From: an uncultured Spartobacteria bacterium
Lineage (GTDB): Bacteria; Verrucomicrobiota; Verrucomicrobiia; Chthoniobacterales; JAATET01
Length of the DNA stretch: 64,000 nt
Reading direction: 5' to 3'
NCBI GenBank assembly: GCA_938011325.1
Contig: CALLUD010000007.1
Location: forward strand, 1 to 64,000
The notes beneath the pieces were generated by a model that saw nothing but the letters and a program-made list of their open reading frames with translations, ran no database searches and had not been told where the DNA came from. Below are positions 45,205 to 55,000 of the stretch, one piece after another. The position numbers and the translations under genes are program-made. The first letter of the stretch is position 1, and the number at the start of each line of letters is the position of its first letter.

Positions 45205-46521
45205 CTATTCGTAGCGCAGAGCCTGGATCGGATCGAGGCGCGAGGCCTGGAAGGCCGGATAGATTCCCGAAAGCATTCCCGCCAGCGCGGCAAAGCCGAC
45301 GCTCAGCATGATGTTGCCCGCCGTGACGAAGGGTGTGTTATCGCTCGGCGCCACGATGTTCAGCAGCCAGATGAGCCCGAGACCGGCAAACACGCCGAGC
45401 AATCCGCCGATGATCGCGATCGTCACGCTCTCGATGATGATCTGAAGAAAAATGTCGCGGGCGCGCGCACCAACGGCAAGCCGGATGCCGATCTCGCGAA
45501 CCCGCTCGGTGATGCTCGCCAGCATGATGTTGGCAATGCCGATGCCGCCCACGATGAGGCTGATGGCCGCGATCAAACCGCCACTCGTGCGGGTGGCACG
45601 GATGCTGGCGTTCATGTTGTCGAACCATTCCTCCCGCGTTTCGAACTCGAAGTCGTCGACGTTCCGATGCGTTCCCATGAGGGTTGTCCGCACCTGCGCA
45701 AGTGCCGCCTGAAAATGGTCGAGGTCTCCGACCCGGAAGGTGAAGTCGCGGAGTCGCACGGTTTCCAGCGAGTCGTCGGGGAACAGTCCCGACTGAAATT
45801 CGTAAAACATCGTGGAGAGAGGAATGATGACGGTTTCGTTTTTCCAGCGGAAGGGGTCCCAGCGGCGCTGCGTGGTGTGGGGTGTTCGCTTCTGATTCTT
45901 CTGACGCTCGCGTTCCTTGCGGTCGCTCTCGCGTTCGTAGAGTTGAAAAACGCCGACAACCTCGAATGGCACCTGCCGGATGAAGAGCGTCTTGCCGAGC
46001 ACTTCCTGCGGCGTCAGCGTTGGCCACAACGTGCTGGCGACGCTTGCCCCGATGGCGACGGCGCGCGTGCCTCGGTCGACATCGAGATCGACAATCGACC
46101 TACCGGCTTCGATCACGCTGTCAGTCGCGGGGCCGTATTCCGGCCATACGCCGCGCACGCGCACCCGCATGGTCTGCCCACCGGCGGAGACGGGCATGCC
46201 TTCGTCGAATTCCGGTGCAACGTAGGTGACCAGAGGTGCGGATTCCTGAATCGCGCGGGCATCCTGGATCGTGCGACCAGGAGAGAGGTTCCAGAAATCC
46301 AGCATCTCGGACGAGATGTCCTTGTCGACCACCTTCACCATTTCGAGGCCGCCCATTTGAGCCATGAACTGGCGGGTGCCGCGCTCGATGCCGTTCGTGA
46401 GCGCGAGTGTGGCAACGAGGCTGCTCACGCCAAGCGTGATGCCGAGCATCGAAAGGAAGCTGCGGAACTTGTGCGAGGCGACCTCGCGAAGACCGGTCTC
46501 GAAGGTGACGAGCAGGTTCAC
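45205..46521 (-). CDS. MacB/FtsX-type ABC transporter permease
   Basis: This 438-residue protein has the MacB-type layout: an N-terminal TM helix (SFLSMLGITLGVSSLVATLAL), a large periplasmic domain (about 50-300), and three C-terminal TM helices, including GGLIAAISLIVGGIGIANIM and the coupling loop ITERVREIGIRLAVGA. The ATPase is a separate gene, unlike E. coli MacB. It works with the adjacent ATPase and adaptor in mechanotransmission-type export of peptides or antibiotics. The start overlaps the ATPase stop (ATGA). Confidence 0.93.
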   Translation of the reverse strand: MNLLVTFETGLREVASHKFRSFLSMLGITLGVSSLVATLALTNGIERGTRQFMAQMGGLEMVKVVDKDISSEMLDFWNLSPGRTIQDARAIQESAPLVTYVAPEFDEGMPVSAGGQTMRVRVRGVWPEYGPATDSVIEAGRSIVDLDVDRGTRAVAIGASVASTLWPTLTPQEVLGKTLFIRQVPFEVVGVFQLYERESDRKERERQKNQKRTPHTTQRRWDPFRWKNETVIIPLSTMFYEFQSGLFPDDSLETVRLRDFTFRVGDLDHFQAALAQVRTTLMGTHRNVDDFEFETREEWFDNMNASIRATRTSGGLIAAISLIVGGIGIANIMLASITERVREIGIRLAVGARARDIFLQIIIESVTIAIIGGLLGVFAGLGLIWLLNIVAPSDNTPFVTAGNIMLSVGFAALAGMLSGIYPAFQASRLDPIQALRYE

Positions 46522-47207
46522 GACTTGCGCGGATCGTATTCGCGACGGATGCGTCCGTCCCGGATTTCAATGACACGATGCGTCACCGCGGCGACGTCCG
46601 GATCGTGTGTGACGAGCACGACGGTGCGCCCGGCCTGGTTCAGCTCGGTGAACATGTGCAGAATGAGCTCGCCGGTGTGGCTGTCGAGGTTGCCGGTCGG
46701 CTCGTCGCCAAAGATGATTTTCGGGTCGTTCACCAGGGCGCGGGCAATCGCGACGCGCTGGCACTGGCCACCGCTCAGCTGCGTGGGGCGGTTGTTCATC
46801 CGGTCCTTGAGGCCGACCTTTTCGACAAGCTCCATGGCGCGCTTGCGGCGCTCCCGCATTCCCGCGCCGGTGTAGATCATCGGCACGGCGACGTTTTCGA
46901 CGACATTGAGTCGAGGCAGGAGGTTGAACGACTGAAAGACGAATCCGATCTCGCGATTGCGGATGGCTGCGAGCTCGTTGGGCGTTGCGTTGGCGACGTC
47001 GTGACCGCAGATGGTCATCTTTCCATCGGTCGGGGTGTCGAGGCAGCCGAGCAAATGCATGAGCGTCGACTTGCCGCTGCCGCTCGGGCCGATGATGGCG
47101 ACAAATTCGCCCTCTTCGATCGTCAGCGAAACGCCGTCCAGTGCGCGGATTTCCTGTCCGCCAAGCGTGTAATATTTTTTGACGTTCTCGAGGAGGACCA
47201 GCGGCAC
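46518..47207 (-). CDS. MacB/LolD-type ABC transporter ATPase
   Basis: This protein of about 229 residues has all ABC motifs: Walker A GPSGSGKST, Q-loop FVFQSFNLLPRL, signature LSGGQCQRVAIARAL, Walker B IIFGDEPTGNLDS, and the H-loop THDPDV. It powers the adjacent FtsX-like permease. The GTG at 47207, 4 bases after the adaptor stop, gives the family-typical start PLVLLENVKKYY. A TTG at 47246 with a GAGGAG box upstream is an alternative that would overlap the adaptor gene. Confidence 0.94.
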   Translation of the reverse strand: MPLVLLENVKKYYTLGGQEIRALDGVSLTIEEGEFVAIIGPSGSGKSTLMHLLGCLDTPTDGKMTICGHDVANATPNELAAIRNREIGFVFQSFNLLPRLNVVENVAVPMIYTGAGMRERRKRAMELVEKVGLKDRMNNRPTQLSGGQCQRVAIARALVNDPKIIFGDEPTGNLDSHTGELILHMFTELNQAGRTVVLVTHDPDVAAVTHRVIEIRDGRIRREYDPRKS

Positions 47208-47211
47208 GTCG

Positions 47212-48330
47212 TCACGACCGGTTTTGAATGAGCTTCGGATCCACAAGCAGGATCTCCTCGCCTTCGTTCAGGCCGGACTTGATTTCGGCAAACGAAAGAT
47301 TCGAGAGGCCGACCTCGACCTTCCGACGAATGGGAACCTTCGCATTGGGAGTGTGCACGTAAACCACGTGCTCGTCGTTCTCCTGAAACACGGCCGCCAC
47401 GGGAACGCTGATGGCGTTCTGCACATGACCGATCGGCAGCTTCATGCTGACCGACATGCCGGGTTTGAGACGGCCGTTGTTGTCCTTGATGACGGCCTGG
47501 ACCTGGAAACCTTTGATGTTGTTTTTGACGGTCGCGAGCGGTGCGACGAACTCGATTTCCGCGTGCACGGGTTCCGCTTCCTCACCCTGCATCTCCACGA
47601 TCACCGGCTGTCCCTTGTGGACCTTGGAAATGTCCATCTGGTTGACATGCGTGTCGATGAGCAAGCGCGACAGGTCGGCGAAAGTCATGAGCACGGAGCC
47701 GGAGTTGACGCTGGCGGCGGCGGTGACGACGAGACCCTCATCGACCGGGATGTCTAGAACGGTGCCGTCCGCAGGCGCGACAATGCGCGTCTTGGCGAGC
47801 CGGTCCTCGACGGAGCGCAGGCGGCTTTGCGCCTTCTCGAGTGTGTTCTCGGAAATGCGAAGATCCGCCTCGAGGTTTGCGTAAACCTCCTTGCTGATGA
47901 GCTTCTCCTCGTAGAGTGCTTTCGCCCGGATGTAGTTGCCGCGGTCCTTTTCGACGGCGATGCGGGCGCCTTCGATCTCCGTTTCCGCGGCAGCCTTTTC
48001 GGTGAGCAGATCGGTGTCGTCGATCGTGACGAGTAGATCGCCTTTTTTCACCTGCTGGCCGGTCTCGACGTGGATGGCTTGAATCTTCCCGCCGACCTCC
48101 GGCTTTACTTCGACCTGAAAGGCGGGAATCACCTCACCGGAAAGCAAGAGGTTGGACTCGATGTCCCGACGCTGCGCCTGGCTGATCAGCTGCGGCGAAA
48201 TTCCCTCCTCCTTCCTCAGGAGTTCCTGTCCCGACATGAGGAACCACACCCCTGCGCCGCTTAGCAGCAGGAGCGTGATGACCAGAATGGGTAGGACTCG
48301 ATTTCGTTTCGCCGCCATGCGTGGAAGCAT
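47212..48330 (-). CDS. MacA-like periplasmic adaptor (membrane fusion protein)
   Basis: This 372-residue protein has an N-terminal anchor (VLPILVITLLLLSGAGVWFL), lipoyl halves (EVKPEVGGKIQAIHVETGQQ and RIVAPADGTVLDI), a coiled-coil hairpin between them, then beta-barrel and membrane-proximal domains (KPGMSVSMKLPIG). It should link the MacB-like permease to a TolC-type channel, here probably the convergent TolC-like protein. It is the first gene of the three-gene minus-strand operon. The start is ATG 48330 or ATG 48318. Confidence 0.92.
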   Translation of the reverse strand: MLPRMAAKRNRVLPILVITLLLLSGAGVWFLMSGQELLRKEEGISPQLISQAQRRDIESNLLLSGEVIPAFQVEVKPEVGGKIQAIHVETGQQVKKGDLLVTIDDTDLLTEKAAAETEIEGARIAVEKDRGNYIRAKALYEEKLISKEVYANLEADLRISENTLEKAQSRLRSVEDRLAKTRIVAPADGTVLDIPVDEGLVVTAAASVNSGSVLMTFADLSRLLIDTHVNQMDISKVHKGQPVIVEMQGEEAEPVHAEIEFVAPLATVKNNIKGFQVQAVIKDNNGRLKPGMSVSMKLPIGHVQNAISVPVAAVFQENDEHVVYVHTPNAKVPIRRKVEVGLSNLSFAEIKSGLNEGEEILLVDPKLIQNRS

Positions 48331-48404
48331 CCAGAGTTTCGCCGAGCGCGGAGCAGTGTCAACCGCCGCGGCTCAGAAGTAACCCCGGGGCGGGAAGGAC
48401 GTTG

Positions 48405-49571
48405 CTAGGATTTCGCGTCGACCAGAATCGCGCACGCAGCCGAGTAGCCATGCACGCAATTCCGCCCGGCCACCGGGCCGATCTCTCCGTTGCAGAAAAA
48501 TCCTGCCGAGCTGTGCCGGCCGAGCACGCGCGAGATCATACCCGCATCGTGATGCGGCTCGTTGAAAAACTCGGTGCCGCGACCCGTGCAGCAAAAGAGG
48601 AGCGATCCGATCGGCTTGCGGACCAGCGGGGCGACGTGGTTGAGCACCCGCTGGAGATCGGCGTCCGCCGCGTCACGGTCGCGGAGCTGGTATTGCATCG
48701 TCTGGCCAAGGCGCGGGATGCCGGCAATTACGACGGCGCCGGATTGTGGGTCGGCGCCGATGATGTTGCGGATCACAAAATCGCCGGGGCGAAATTCCTC
48801 GACGTATTCATCGCCCGCGAGTCCCGCGAACAGGTTGCCCTGCGCGTGGGATTTCTCCGCCTCGGTGAGCGACTGGAAGGCGGATTCGAGCGCCTGATAA
48901 GCCGGGCGCGAGCCAAGCGAGAAAATGACGTTTTCATCCGCGCTGGTCACCGGCAGCGGTTCTCCGATCGGCCGGCAACCCTGGCTGATGACGGGCACCA
49001 GCCGCAACTGGCCATTGAGCGCAACCGCGACGGCGCCGTGGACCGTTTTCGCGTTGTGAAAGACCGCGATGCTCTCCGCCTCGCGGCCTCCGCTGGCGAG
49101 ACCGCCGACCATGGGAACTCCCGGGAACGCGCGATTCCAGTCGACGAGCCACTCGTCGACGGCAAAGCCGAACGGGTTCGCCAGAACGATCCAGCCCGAG
49201 GCCTGGGGCAGGTGCTGCTTCCAATACTCCGGAGATCCGGAAGCCTCGACAACCTCCGTGGTGAGTTCGTGAATGGTTATCGATGTGTTTTCGGCGTGAA
49301 GCGCGAGAATCGAAAATCCGGAAATCCCTTCGTTTTCCCGTTCGTCAAAGACCAGCCCGGTGCCGGTGCAGCCCACGACCTCGGAGACGTGGCCGTCGAC
49401 GCGAATGATGTCCACGAACTCCTCGAGATCGGCCTGGTAGTCCGGCGAGACGAATGCGAGCGCAATCGTCGTCGGCTCCGAGAGCTCCTGCCGGATGCGG
49501 AGCGCGGCATTCTTTGCTGCGTCCGCGGAAAACGGGCCGTGGTGAAAAACCGAAACTGCCTTGCTGGCCAT
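48405..49571 (-). CDS. FIST-domain sensory protein
   Basis: This 388-residue protein has FIST_N and FIST_C domains. The N-terminal part has LAFVSPDYQADLEEFVD and EVVGCTGTGLVFDE. The C-terminal part has SLLFCCTGRGTEFFNEPHHD, followed by SAGFFCNGEIGPVAGRNCVHGYSA, a family hallmark given here as GFFCNGEIGPV. FIST domains are thought to bind small ligands such as amino acids in signal transduction; here the module is stand-alone and soluble, without a kinase or methyl-accepting domain. It is flanked by short gaps and may be monocistronic. Confidence 0.9.
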   Translation of the reverse strand: MASKAVSVFHHGPFSADAAKNAALRIRQELSEPTTIALAFVSPDYQADLEEFVDIIRVDGHVSEVVGCTGTGLVFDERENEGISGFSILALHAENTSITIHELTTEVVEASGSPEYWKQHLPQASGWIVLANPFGFAVDEWLVDWNRAFPGVPMVGGLASGGREAESIAVFHNAKTVHGAVAVALNGQLRLVPVISQGCRPIGEPLPVTSADENVIFSLGSRPAYQALESAFQSLTEAEKSHAQGNLFAGLAGDEYVEEFRPGDFVIRNIIGADPQSGAVVIAGIPRLGQTMQYQLRDRDAADADLQRVLNHVAPLVRKPIGSLLFCCTGRGTEFFNEPHHDAGMISRVLGRHSSAGFFCNGEIGPVAGRNCVHGYSAACAILVDAKS

Positions 49572-49654
49572 AGAGAGATCATTCCTTGGGTGGAGCCGAT
49601 GTCAACACGGCCTCGACACAAACTTTCCGGGAATCAACTTCCCGTTGCCGCCAC

Positions 49655-50074
49655 CTAGGCGCCGGGGGCGGGGTGCTTTTGAAGCGTGCGGAGCGCTTTC
49701 TTCGCGTCGTTCACACGCAGGATGAGCAGTCCCCGGCGGGCGGTCGGCTGCGTGGCGAGGTAGGCGTATTCGATGTTGACCTTGTTTGCGGCAAGAAGCT
49801 TGGCGATGCGGGAAAGACTGCCGGGCCGGTTGTCGTTCTCGATCATGAGAACATCGTTTTCGACCACGAGCACGCCGTGCGCCTCGAAAATGTGGATGGC
49901 CCGTCGCGGGTCGCTGACGACCATGCGGACGACCGCGTGGTCCACCGTGTCGTTCATGCTGAGCGCGTAGATGTTGATCTTCGCCTCGGCAAGGGCGTCG
50001 CAAACGGCGGCGAGAGTGCCCGGCTCGTTGGCCAGAAACAAGGCGAGTTGCTCGACAATTTTCACCGGGAACAT
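49655..50074 (-). CDS. Tandem ACT-domain protein
   Basis: This protein of about 139 residues is made of two ACT domains. The first (about 5-65) has LANEPGTLAAVCDALAEAKIN, and the second (about 70-130) has NDNRPGSLSRIAKLLAANKVN; both hold the Gly-containing ligand loop. Such proteins bind amino acids and regulate enzymes or transcription. Here there is no catalytic domain, so a regulatory role is inferred. I prefer the ATG at 50074; a GTG three codons upstream is possible. Confidence 0.87.
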   Translation of the reverse strand: MFPVKIVEQLALFLANEPGTLAAVCDALAEAKINIYALSMNDTVDHAVVRMVVSDPRRAIHIFEAHGVLVVENDVLMIENDNRPGSLSRIAKLLAANKVNIEYAYLATQPTARRGLLILRVNDAKKALRTLQKHPAPGA

Positions 50075-50112
50075 CCCGGGCACTCTGCCAGCGAAACCGC
50101 GAAATTGGCAGA

Positions 50113-50796
50113 TTAAAAACTTTCCGAAGCGCCGATTTTCAGCAGGTGCAGGCGTTTCCCCGCCTCCTGGAATGCGGCCTTCGCGGCCTCGTGATCGAGT
50201 TTGATCGGCGGAAACGTGTCGTAGTGCACGCCGATGATGTCATCGCAGCGAATCATTTTCGCAGCGCGAATCGCATCGGCGACGCCCATCGTGAAATTGT
50301 CGCCGACCGGCAGCACAGCGAAGCGAAGATCGAACGACTCACCGACGAGCTGCATGTCCATCGTCAGCGCCGTGTCGCCCGAGTAGTAGAAGGTGCCCTC
50401 CGAGTCGGTGGATACGACGAAGCCGCCGGGATTTCCCGCATAGCTGCCATCCGGAAAACTGCTGCTGTGAATGGCATTCACATACTTCACGGAGCCGAAC
50501 TCGAACCGGAAGCTCCCGCCGTGGTTCATCGGGTGCACGTTCTGCACGCCCTGTTTGCCGAGCCACTGGAAGATTTCGAAGTTTGAGATGACCCTCGCGC
50601 CGGTGCGCTTCGCGATGGCCACCGCGTCGGCGATGTGGTCGAAGTGCCCGTGCGTGATGAGAATGAAATCCGCAGGAATGGAATTCACGTCCACCGAGGC
50701 GGCAAGCTCGTTCGGCGTGACGAACGGGTCGAAAAGCAGCGTCTTCCCGGCGGTTTCGACAGCGAAGCACGAGTGACCGTAGTAGGTGACTTTCAT
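50113..50796 (-). CDS. UPF0173 metal-dependent hydrolase (metallo-beta-lactamase fold)
   Basis: This 227-residue protein has the UPF0173/YtkL pattern. It starts KVTYYGHSCFAVET, then has the metal motif LITHGHFDHIADA (HxHxDH), then YYSGDTALTMDMQL and GVHYDTFPPIK. It is a predicted Zn-dependent hydrolase of unknown substrate. I chose the ATG at 50796, which gives the family-typical N-terminus; an upstream in-frame start would add 12 unlike residues. It lies 38 bases upstream of the ACT gene and may share its transcript. Confidence 0.92.
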   Translation of the reverse strand: MKVTYYGHSCFAVETAGKTLLFDPFVTPNELAASVDVNSIPADFILITHGHFDHIADAVAIAKRTGARVISNFEIFQWLGKQGVQNVHPMNHGGSFRFEFGSVKYVNAIHSSSFPDGSYAGNPGGFVVSTDSEGTFYYSGDTALTMDMQLVGESFDLRFAVLPVGDNFTMGVADAIRAAKMIRCDDIIGVHYDTFPPIKLDHEAAKAAFQEAGKRLHLLKIGASESF

Positions 50797-50859
50797 GCCT
50801 TGCATCCTAGGACGGGATGGCGGTTCCTCCAAGTCGAGTTCGCCGGCGGTTTGATCCGC

Positions 50860-51201
50860 TTAACGGCCTTCCTGCTGAATGCGATGGGCGTTCAGGATGG
50901 CCTTCACGAGCCCCGGGAAGCGTTTCTGCAGTTCTTTGCAGCGCGTGCGATTGCGCATCTCGACGCCATTGCGCTCGCTGTGGATCAATCCCGCCTCGCG
51001 CAGGATCTTGAAGTGCTGGGAAAGCGTGGATTTTGGAATCTGCCGCTCGTGAATGCTCAGGAATTCGGAGCACTTCTTGGCGCAGTCCCCCTGCGCGATC
51101 TCGACGAAGATGGCCGCGCGCACCGGATCGGACAGGGCATGGAGGATTCCTTCGACGGTTACGTCCTCGATCTTGGGATGCACCAACGGCCTCACCTGCA
51201 C
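50860..51201 (-). CDS. ArsR-family winged-helix transcriptional regulator
   Basis: The protein has about 113 residues. HALSDPVRAAIFVEIAQGDC is the family opening, and the recognition helix region reads IPKSTLSQHFKILREAGLIH, followed by a wing (SERNGVEMRNR). No clear metal-binding cysteine motif of the CxC type is present, though CAKKC precedes the HTH. It is divergent from the SDR gene across a 59-base region rich in GTTC motifs, so it probably represses that gene and itself. The GTG at 51201 is used; later GTGs are possible. Confidence 0.88.
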   Translation of the reverse strand: MQVRPLVHPKIEDVTVEGILHALSDPVRAAIFVEIAQGDCAKKCSEFLSIHERQIPKSTLSQHFKILREAGLIHSERNGVEMRNRTRCKELQKRFPGLVKAILNAHRIQQEGR

Positions 51202-51260
51202 ACTCTACAATCGCCTTGACCTTGGTTCAATAGTTCATAAGTTCCGAACAAAGGACCATT
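51202..51260. promoter_or_regulatory. Divergent ArsR-SDR promoter/operator region
   Basis: The region contains TTGACC (51216-51221) as a candidate -35 for the SDR gene, with TAAGTT 16 bases on. Overlapping it are three GTTC motifs about 8-9 bases apart (GTTCAAT, AGTTCAT, AAGTTCC), the last forming the dyad GTTC-C-GAAC. The location between a regulator and its divergent neighbour makes this a likely ArsR operator. Confidence 0.45.
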
Positions 51261-52006
51261 ATGAAAAAGCTAGCCAGCAAAGTCGCCATCGTCACCGGAG
51301 CTTCCAAGGGAATCGGAGCCGCCATTGCCAGATCCCTTGCCGCGGAGGGCGCGGCGGTGGTTGTCAACTACGCGTCGAGCGGGCCGGAGCCGACGAGGTC
51401 GTGAACTCGATTGTCGCCGATGGCGGGAGGGCGGTCGCCGTGCAGGGCGACGTTTCGAAGGCTGCGGAGGCGAAAGCGATCGTGGAGGCGGCGGTTTCCA
51501 ATTACGGGCGTCTCGATGTGGTGGTGAACAACTCGGGCGTCTACGAATTTCGTCCGCTCGAGCAGGTGGATGAAGCGCACTACCGCCGGCTGTTCGACGT
51601 CAATGTTCTCGGGCTTCTGCTCGTGACCCAGGCCGCGCTGCCCCATCTCAAGGAGGGAGCGAGCATCATCAACATCGGCTCCGTCGCGAGCTGGTCGACG
51701 CCGCCAACCACGTCCGTCTACTCGGGCACGAAGGGGGCTGTGGATGCGATTACCGGCGCGCTGTCGCGGGAGTTCGGTCCGCGCAAGATTCGCGTGAACT
51801 CGGTGAATCCGGGGATTGTGAACACCGAAGGCACCCGCTCCGCCGGGTTTGTGGGATCCGATTTTGAACGGCTCGTGGTCGAGCAGACTCCGCTCGGACG
51901 CACGGGACAGCCGCAGGATGTTTCCTCAGTCGTGACGTTTCTGGCGTCGGATGATTCCGCCTGGATTTCCGGCGAACTCATCAAGGTCGCCGGCGGCTAT
52001 CGCTGA
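51261..52006 (+). pseudogene. SDR-family oxidoreductase, single-base frameshift near 51380
   Basis: The ATG at 51261 opens a good SDR start with the NAD(P) motif [20 protein letters not shown], but this frame stops at 51404. One base on, another frame continues without interruption to 52006: [20 protein letters not shown], then VVNNSGVYEF, the active site SVYSGTKGAVD (Tyr-x3-Lys), and SGELIKVAGGYR at the end. Restoring one C at about 51380 (AGC-CGGGCC) would yield a 248-residue enzyme of normal SDR length. So this is either a recent inactivating deletion or a sequencing error. Neighbouring bases are a G/C run. The substrate is unknown. Confidence 0.85.
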
Positions 52007-52032
52007 GACGCGCGCAGTTTCGGGAGGGGAAG

Positions 52033-52062
52033 CGCCGCGGTCCGTTGAGGGCCGCGGCGTTT
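52033..52062 (+). terminator. Hairpin terminator between convergent SDR and secA
   Basis: Arms CGCCGCGG and CCGCGGCG with an 11-base loop are followed by a short TTT. It lies 26 bases after the SDR stop and just before the secA stop on the other strand, so it may end transcription from the left. The T-tract is weak. Confidence 0.5.
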
Positions 52063-52074
52063 GGGCAATCGGGG

Positions 52075-55000
52075 TCAGGCGTTGCGCCCGCAGCAGTTCT
52101 TGAACTTCTTGCCGCTGCCGCAGGGGCACGGATCGTTGCGCCCGACCCGCGGGAGTGGCTTGCGGCCGAGCGGCAATTCCATTGTCGGTTTCTCGGGCAG
52201 CGAGATTTCGACCGGTGAGTCGTCCTCTTCGTCGTCGGGAACCTGGGCCGCGGCGGACCCGGCAAGGGTGATGCCACTGTTGAGCATCTCGTGCAGAAGA
52301 TTCTGCGGGAGCGAGCCGAGGAGCTTCTCGAAGGCCTGGAGATTCGTCGTGCTGCGGAAGAGATTGTTGAGAATCTCCATTTTGATGTTGTCCATCAGCT
52401 CGACAAACATCGCGTAGCCGTCGTTCTTGTATTCGACCAGCGGATCCTTCTGGCCGAAGGCGCGCAACGAAACGGCCTCGCGCAGTCCATCCATCGCGTA
52501 GAGGTGTTCCTGCCAGAGGCGGTCGATCGCGTTGAGAATGATGTAGCGCTCGAGGCCGCTGAGGGCCGCTTGCTCTTCGATGGCGGCCTTTTGCTCGTAG
52601 GCGTTCTTGATGATCTCGACGATGTAGGCGCCGTTTTCCTCGGGCGTGCGCTTGTCAAGCTCGGCGCGCTCGGCGGAGAGGCCAAGCGGGAAGGTGGTGT
52701 TCAACCAGTTCAGGAGACCCTGGCTGTCGACCTCGCCGTTCTCATTCGGCTCGAGGTATTCGGCAACCTTCTTCGGAACCACCTCGTCGATGACCTCGTA
52801 AATCATCGCGCGAGGATTGTCGGTATCCATCACCTCGTTGCGATAGCCGTAGATGACCTCGCGCTGCTGGTTCATCACGTCGTCGAACTCCAGCGTGCGG
52901 CGGCGGATCATATAGTTGCGCTGCTCGACGCGCTTCTGCGCGGTTTCCACGCTCTTGTTGAGCCATGGATGCTCGAGCTCCTCGCCCTCCTTCATGCCGA
53001 AGGTCTCCATGATCTTCGTCATGCGCTCGGAGGCGCCGAAGTTGCGCATGAGGTCGTCCTCGAAACTCACGTAGAACCGCGACATGCCCGGGTCGCCCTG
53101 GCGGGCGCAGCGTCCGCGCAGCTGGCGGTCGATGCGCCGGCTTTCGTGACGCTCCGTGCCGATGACGTAAAGTCCGCCCAGTTCCTTGACGCCTTCACCG
53201 AGTTTGATGTCGGTGCCGCGGCCGGCCATGTTCGTGGAAATCGTGACCGCGCCCTTGAGACCGGCGCGCTGGACGATCTCGGCCTCCTGCATGTGATACT
53301 TCGCGTTGAGGACCGTGTGCGGCACCTTCTCGCGCTTGAGCATGCGGCTGACGAGTTCGGATGCCTCGACGCTCGCCGTGCCCACCAGCACGGGCTGGCC
53401 CTTGGCGTGCGCTTTTTTGATTTCCTCGATGACCGCGTTGTATTTCTCGCGCCGCGTCTTGTAGATGCGGTCGTTCATGTCGATCCGCTGAACGGGGCGG
53501 TTGGTCGGGATGATCGTGACGTCGAGCCCGTAAATGTCGTGGAACTCGTTGATCTCCGTCTCCGCCGTGCCGGTCATGCCGGCGAGTTTCTGGTAGAGGC
53601 GGAAATAGTTCTGAATCGTGATCGTCGCGAGCGTCTGGGTTTCGCGATCGATCTGCACGCCCTCCTTGGCTTCGACGGCCTGGTGCAATCCATCGCTCCA
53701 ACGGCGCCCGGGCATCTTTCGGCCGGTGAACGTGTCGACGATGATGACCTTGTTGTCCTCGACGACGTATTCCACGTCGCGCTCGTAGAGGCAGTAGGCC
53801 TTGAGGAGCTGCGTGATGTTGTGGATGCGCTCGCTCTGCTGATCGCAGAAATTCTGCCGTTTCGCCTTGGCCTCGGCCTTCTGCTGGGGCGTCAACGACG
53901 CATCGTTGTCGATGTCGGCAAACTCCGTGAGGAGGTCCGGCAGCACGAATGCATCGGGATCGTCGGGGTTGAGAAAATCGCGGCCCTTCTGCGTGAGGTC
54001 GGCCTCGTGCTGGCGTTCGTCGATCGTGAAGAAGAGCTCCTCCTTGAGCTGGATGAGCTCCTCCTTCGTCTTGTTGTCCTGGTAGAAATACAGCTCCGAC
54101 TTGTCGAGGAGGCGGCGGATCTCGGGGTCCTCGAGCAGGCGGAGGAGCGCCTTGTTGCGCGGCTGCCCGAGCTTCACCTTGAGCAATGCCCGCCCGGCGG
54201 CGTCCTTCTCGCCTTTTTCCAAAAGCTCCTTGGCCTCGCTGACGAGGCGGCCGCACAGCATCGTCTGGCGGCGGACCAGCTGATCCACGAGCGGCTTGAA
54301 GCGGTCGTATTGGTGCGTGGATACCGTCGCGGGGCCGCTGATGATGAGCGGCGTGCGCGCCTCGTCGATGAGGATCGAGTCCACCTCGTCCACAATCGCG
54401 AAGTAATGGCCGCGCTGCACCTGCTGCTCGCGGCTGGTCGCCATGCCGTTGTCGCGAAGGTAATCGAAGCCGAACTGCGCATTCGTGCCGTAGGTGATGT
54501 CGGCGGCGTATTGCGCGCGCCGGGTCGACGGGTCCTGATCCTCCTGGATGATGCCGGTGGTGAGGCCGAGAAACTCGTAGAGCTGCCCCATCCACTCGGC
54601 GTCGCGGCGGGCGAGGTAATCGTTCACCGTGACGACGTGCACGCCGCGGCCCGTGAGCGCGTTCAAGTAGACCGCGAGCGTCGCGACGAGCGTCTTGCCT
54701 TCGCCGGTGGCCATTTCCGCGATGCGGCCCTTGTGCAACACCATGCCGCCGATGAGCTGCACATCGAAGTGCACCATGTTCCAGACCACGGGCTGGTCAC
54801 ACACCGTGAAGCTGTGCTGCCGCTCGGTGAGACGGCGGGCGGCGCTCTTTACCACTGCAAATGCCTCGGGAAGGATCTCGTCGAGGCGGGCCTGCAGGGC
54901 GGCGTTGTCTTCGATCTGCGACAACTCCTGTTTCCAGGCGGCTGTCTTTTCGCGGAGCGCGTCGTCGCTGAGCGAGCGGTATTCGTTCTCGAGTTCATTG

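Noticed and set aside
48321..49658. 445-codon plus-strand frame opposite the FIST gene
   Set aside because: Antisense shadow; the minus strand carries clear FIST motifs.
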